This document shows positions 6,497 through 7,485 of a DNA stretch of 7,485 nucleotides, piece after piece. Location: positions 1 through 7,485 of the forward strand of contig JAUIKP010000150.1 in the NCBI GenBank assembly GCA_030430725.1. Direction: 5' to 3'. This DNA is from Nitrospiria bacterium (lineage in GTDB: Bacteria > Nitrospirota > Nitrospiria > Nitrospirales > UBA8639). Position 1 is the first letter of the stretch. Each line of letters opens with the position of its first letter. A program made the position numbers and the translations under genes. The notes under the pieces were generated by a model that was given only the letters and a program-made list of their open reading frames with translations, did not search any database and was not told the origin of the DNA.

Positions 6497-6611
6497 GCAA
6501 TCCACACCCCTTCAAGGGAAATTGACGTCCGACATGTATTCCGTGTGATAAGGGATTGCTTACCTGAGGCGAGAACCCCAAATAACTGGTGCCGTAGGGG
6601 GACGGGCCACC
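6497..6611 (-). ncRNA. Candidate structured 5' leader (cis-regulatory RNA) of the methyltransferase gene
   Basis: Read on the - strand, two helical elements can be drawn. Element 1: GGUG (6611-6608) pairs with CACC (6591-6588) and, after a GC bulge, CCGU (6605-6602) pairs with ACGG (6595-6592), closing a CCCCCU loop. GGGG at 6579-6576 could pair with the loop C-run as a pseudoknot. Element 2: GCAAUC (6559-6554) pairs with GAUUGC (6502-6497), CACAC (6547-6543) with GUGUG (6507-6503), and CCCU (6518-6515) with AGGG (6511-6508). The 3' arms are contiguous, while the 5' side has 6- and 24-nt unpaired stretches. Element 2 ends just before AAGGA and the translation starts. It matches no riboswitch class I recognise. 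Pairing was found by eye, without energy calculation or covariation. Confidence 0.45.
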
Positions 6612-6640
6612 TATGTATGTAATTAATCAAACAGTCCGCT

Positions 6641-6669
6641 AATCTACCGGAGCGGCATGAGGGAGTCAA
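6641..6669 (-). promoter_or_regulatory. Sigma70-type promoter for the methyltransferase gene
   Basis: On the - strand, -35 TTGACT (6669-6664) and -10 TAGATT (6646-6641) are separated by exactly 17 bp. The expected transcription start is near 6634, giving a leader of about 160 nt before ATG 6472. Confidence 0.65.
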
Positions 6670-6759
6670 CTACAAATCCGTCCCATTCCAGTCTCCTCAC
6701 CCCGTCCAGTCTATGAATTTGTCGGGACATGCCCCCTCTGGCCGGGCACCATCCAGGGA
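6670..6759. other. Spacer between the two divergent promoters
   Basis: These 90 bp separate the two -35 boxes of the divergent control region (6473-6837). No gene is seen. Short repeats occur: CCGTCC at 6678-6683 and 6702-6707, CCAGTCT at 6688-6694 and 6706-6712, and ACAAAT (6672-6677) against ATTTGT (6717-6722). They could be regulator-binding sites, but none is a motif I recognise. Confidence 0.35.
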
Positions 6760-6788
6760 TTGCAATGGCTTAAGGTGTCCTCTACAAT
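6760..6788 (+). promoter_or_regulatory. Sigma70-type promoter for the exported protein gene
   Basis: -35 TTGCAA (6760-6765), a 17-bp spacer and -10 TACAAT (6783-6788) predict a start near 6795, about 43 nt before ATG 6838. The -10 is a five of six consensus match and the -35 four of six. Confidence 0.6.
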
Positions 6789-6824
6789 TCCGGCATTCAT
6801 CCTGAGTCATGCCTCGAAAGTACC

Positions 6825-6830
6825 AAGGAG
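6825..6830 (+). promoter_or_regulatory. Shine-Dalgarno site that sets the start at 6838
   Basis: AAGGAG lies 7 nt before ATG 6838 but only 1 nt before the in-frame ATG at 6832, so 6838 is the likely start. Confidence 0.75.
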
Positions 6831-6837
6831 AATGCGC

Positions 6838-7485
6838 ATGGTTTCATTGCTGTCTTTGTACATTCGTCTCCTGCTTATTTTTTGTGCTCTCACCGTAATC
6901 GGTGTGGGGACTCACCCACCGCTCTCCTCCGCAATCGAGCTATCCATTACATTAGATGAAGCCCATAAGGCAATGGCCGCTGGTCGCAAAACTATGGAAC
7001 AGGCCGATTCGGTAGAGGATGTGGCTGCAGTGATGAAAGCCTCGGAGCGTGCGGTTCGAGTCGGCGCTGACCCGGAAGTGGAACCCTGTGGGGCACATGC
7101 CATTTTAAGAACGCGCCTCTATTGGTTGGAATACTTCGGCCGCCGCGAAGCGGCAGAATCCAAACGCCAGAAACAAGACATTCGTATGCCGGAAGCCAAA
7201 ATTCAGGAAATTCTGGAAATGCCCTACCTTGAAGTTGAGGTTCGCCTTTGCGGAGAAGATGAGTTCTTTGCGGAAGGAGCAGAGATTGCTCTCCAGCAAG
7301 GTTCAACAACCATTCGCCCTGTGGATATTGGCCCGCCTGAGCGCGGCCGAAAAATTCCTGGGGATACCGTCAGCTTTCGGTCGAGGTTTACCGCCCGCTT
7401 CGCCTATGCCGACTTCGATCCAATGGCGCCTGGAACCCTGGCCGTGTTTTTTCCTGATGGAAAACTGATTAACATCCCAGCCGAC
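6838..7485 (+). CDS. Exported protein of unknown function (3' end outside window)
   Basis: The frame is open for 216 codons to the window edge with no stop, so the C-terminus is missing. Residues 1-32 form a signal peptide: Arg10, a hydrophobic core at about 11-24, and a likely signal peptidase I cleavage after LSSA (29-32). The mature protein starts with a helical, Ala/Glu-rich part (about 38-75, LDEAHKAMAAGRKTMEQADS onward), then a charged segment (100-127). A probable beta-rich part follows (130-216), including LEVEVRLCGEDEFF, FRSRFTARFAYADFDP and GTLAVFFPDGKL. It has two mature-part cysteines (84 and 138) that could form a disulfide. I recognise no family or catalytic motif. It has its own promoter and a good ribosome site and diverges from the methyltransferase gene. 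Periplasmic or surface location is inferred from the signal peptide. Confidence 0.8.
   Translation, partial: MVSLLSLYIRLLLIFCALTVIGVGTHPPLSSAIELSITLDEAHKAMAAGRKTMEQADSVEDVAAVMKASERAVRVGADPEVEPCGAHAILRTRLYWLEYFGRREAAESKRQKQDIRMPEAKIQEILEMPYLEVEVRLCGEDEFFAEGAEIALQQGSTTIRPVDIGPPERGRKIPGDTVSFRSRFTARFAYADFDPMAPGTLAVFFPDGKLINIPAD

Noticed and set aside
6497..6611. The methyltransferase leader as a known riboswitch (SAM-I, SAM-II, SAH, cobalamin, cyclic di-GMP).
   Set aside because: None of the consensus cores of these classes could be recognised on either strand, so only a generic structured leader is claimed.
6672..6728. Inverted repeats between the divergent promoters: ACAAAT/ATTTGT and GTCCC/GGGAC.
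   Set aside because: The two pairs cross rather than nest, arms are only 5-6 bp with about 40-bp spacing, and neither matches a known operator. Recorded only as a weak spacer feature.

Overview
The window looks like chromosomal DNA from a Gram-negative-type bacterium. The gene content (an LL-diaminopimelate aminotransferase, a lipoprotein LemA followed by two TPM-domain proteins, and panC/folK next to dapL) and the mildly GC-rich, balanced codon use would fit Nitrospirota such as Nitrospira. That placement is inference from gene content, not a database match. No rRNA, tRNA, CRISPR array, insertion sequence, integrase or origin is visible.

Layout. From 43 to 2226 on the + strand lies a compact three-gene unit: lemA (lipoprotein), a secreted/membrane TPM-domain protein of YgcG type with a glycine-rich tail, and a second TPM protein with two membrane helices inserted in the domain. 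It converges head-on with panC; the two stop codons overlap inside the 10-bp palindrome AGGTTAACCT. From 4849 down to 2223 on the - strand lies a probable operon dapL-folK-panC, covering lysine/peptidoglycan precursor, folate and pantothenate/CoA synthesis. A two-copy tandem 23/24-bp repeat sits in the dapL leader. Next, also on the - strand, come a class I glutamine amidotransferase (5665-4985) and a SAM-dependent methyltransferase resembling phosphatidylethanolamine N-methyltransferases (6472-5804), separated by a strikingly C-rich, G-poor transcribed stretch that may be a Rho-dependent termination site.

The stretch 6473-6837 is a divergent control region. It has one good sigma70-type promoter facing the methyltransferase (-35 TTGACT, 17-bp spacer, -10 TAGATT) and one facing rightward (TTGCAA, 17 bp, TACAAT). 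The methyltransferase transcript would carry a leader of about 160 nt that folds on paper into two helical elements with a possible loop pseudoknot. It ends in a four-codon minicistron whose TGA overlaps the methyltransferase ATG. This leader is the most interesting unexplained element in the window and a candidate cis-regulatory RNA. The rightward promoter drives an exported protein of unknown function (6838 to the window edge, 3' end missing).

The biosynthetic genes are ordinary housekeeping. The LemA/TPM unit is a recurrent envelope module of poorly known function. Novelty, if any, is in the non-coding parts: the methyltransferase leader, the dapL tandem repeat and the C-rich spacer.
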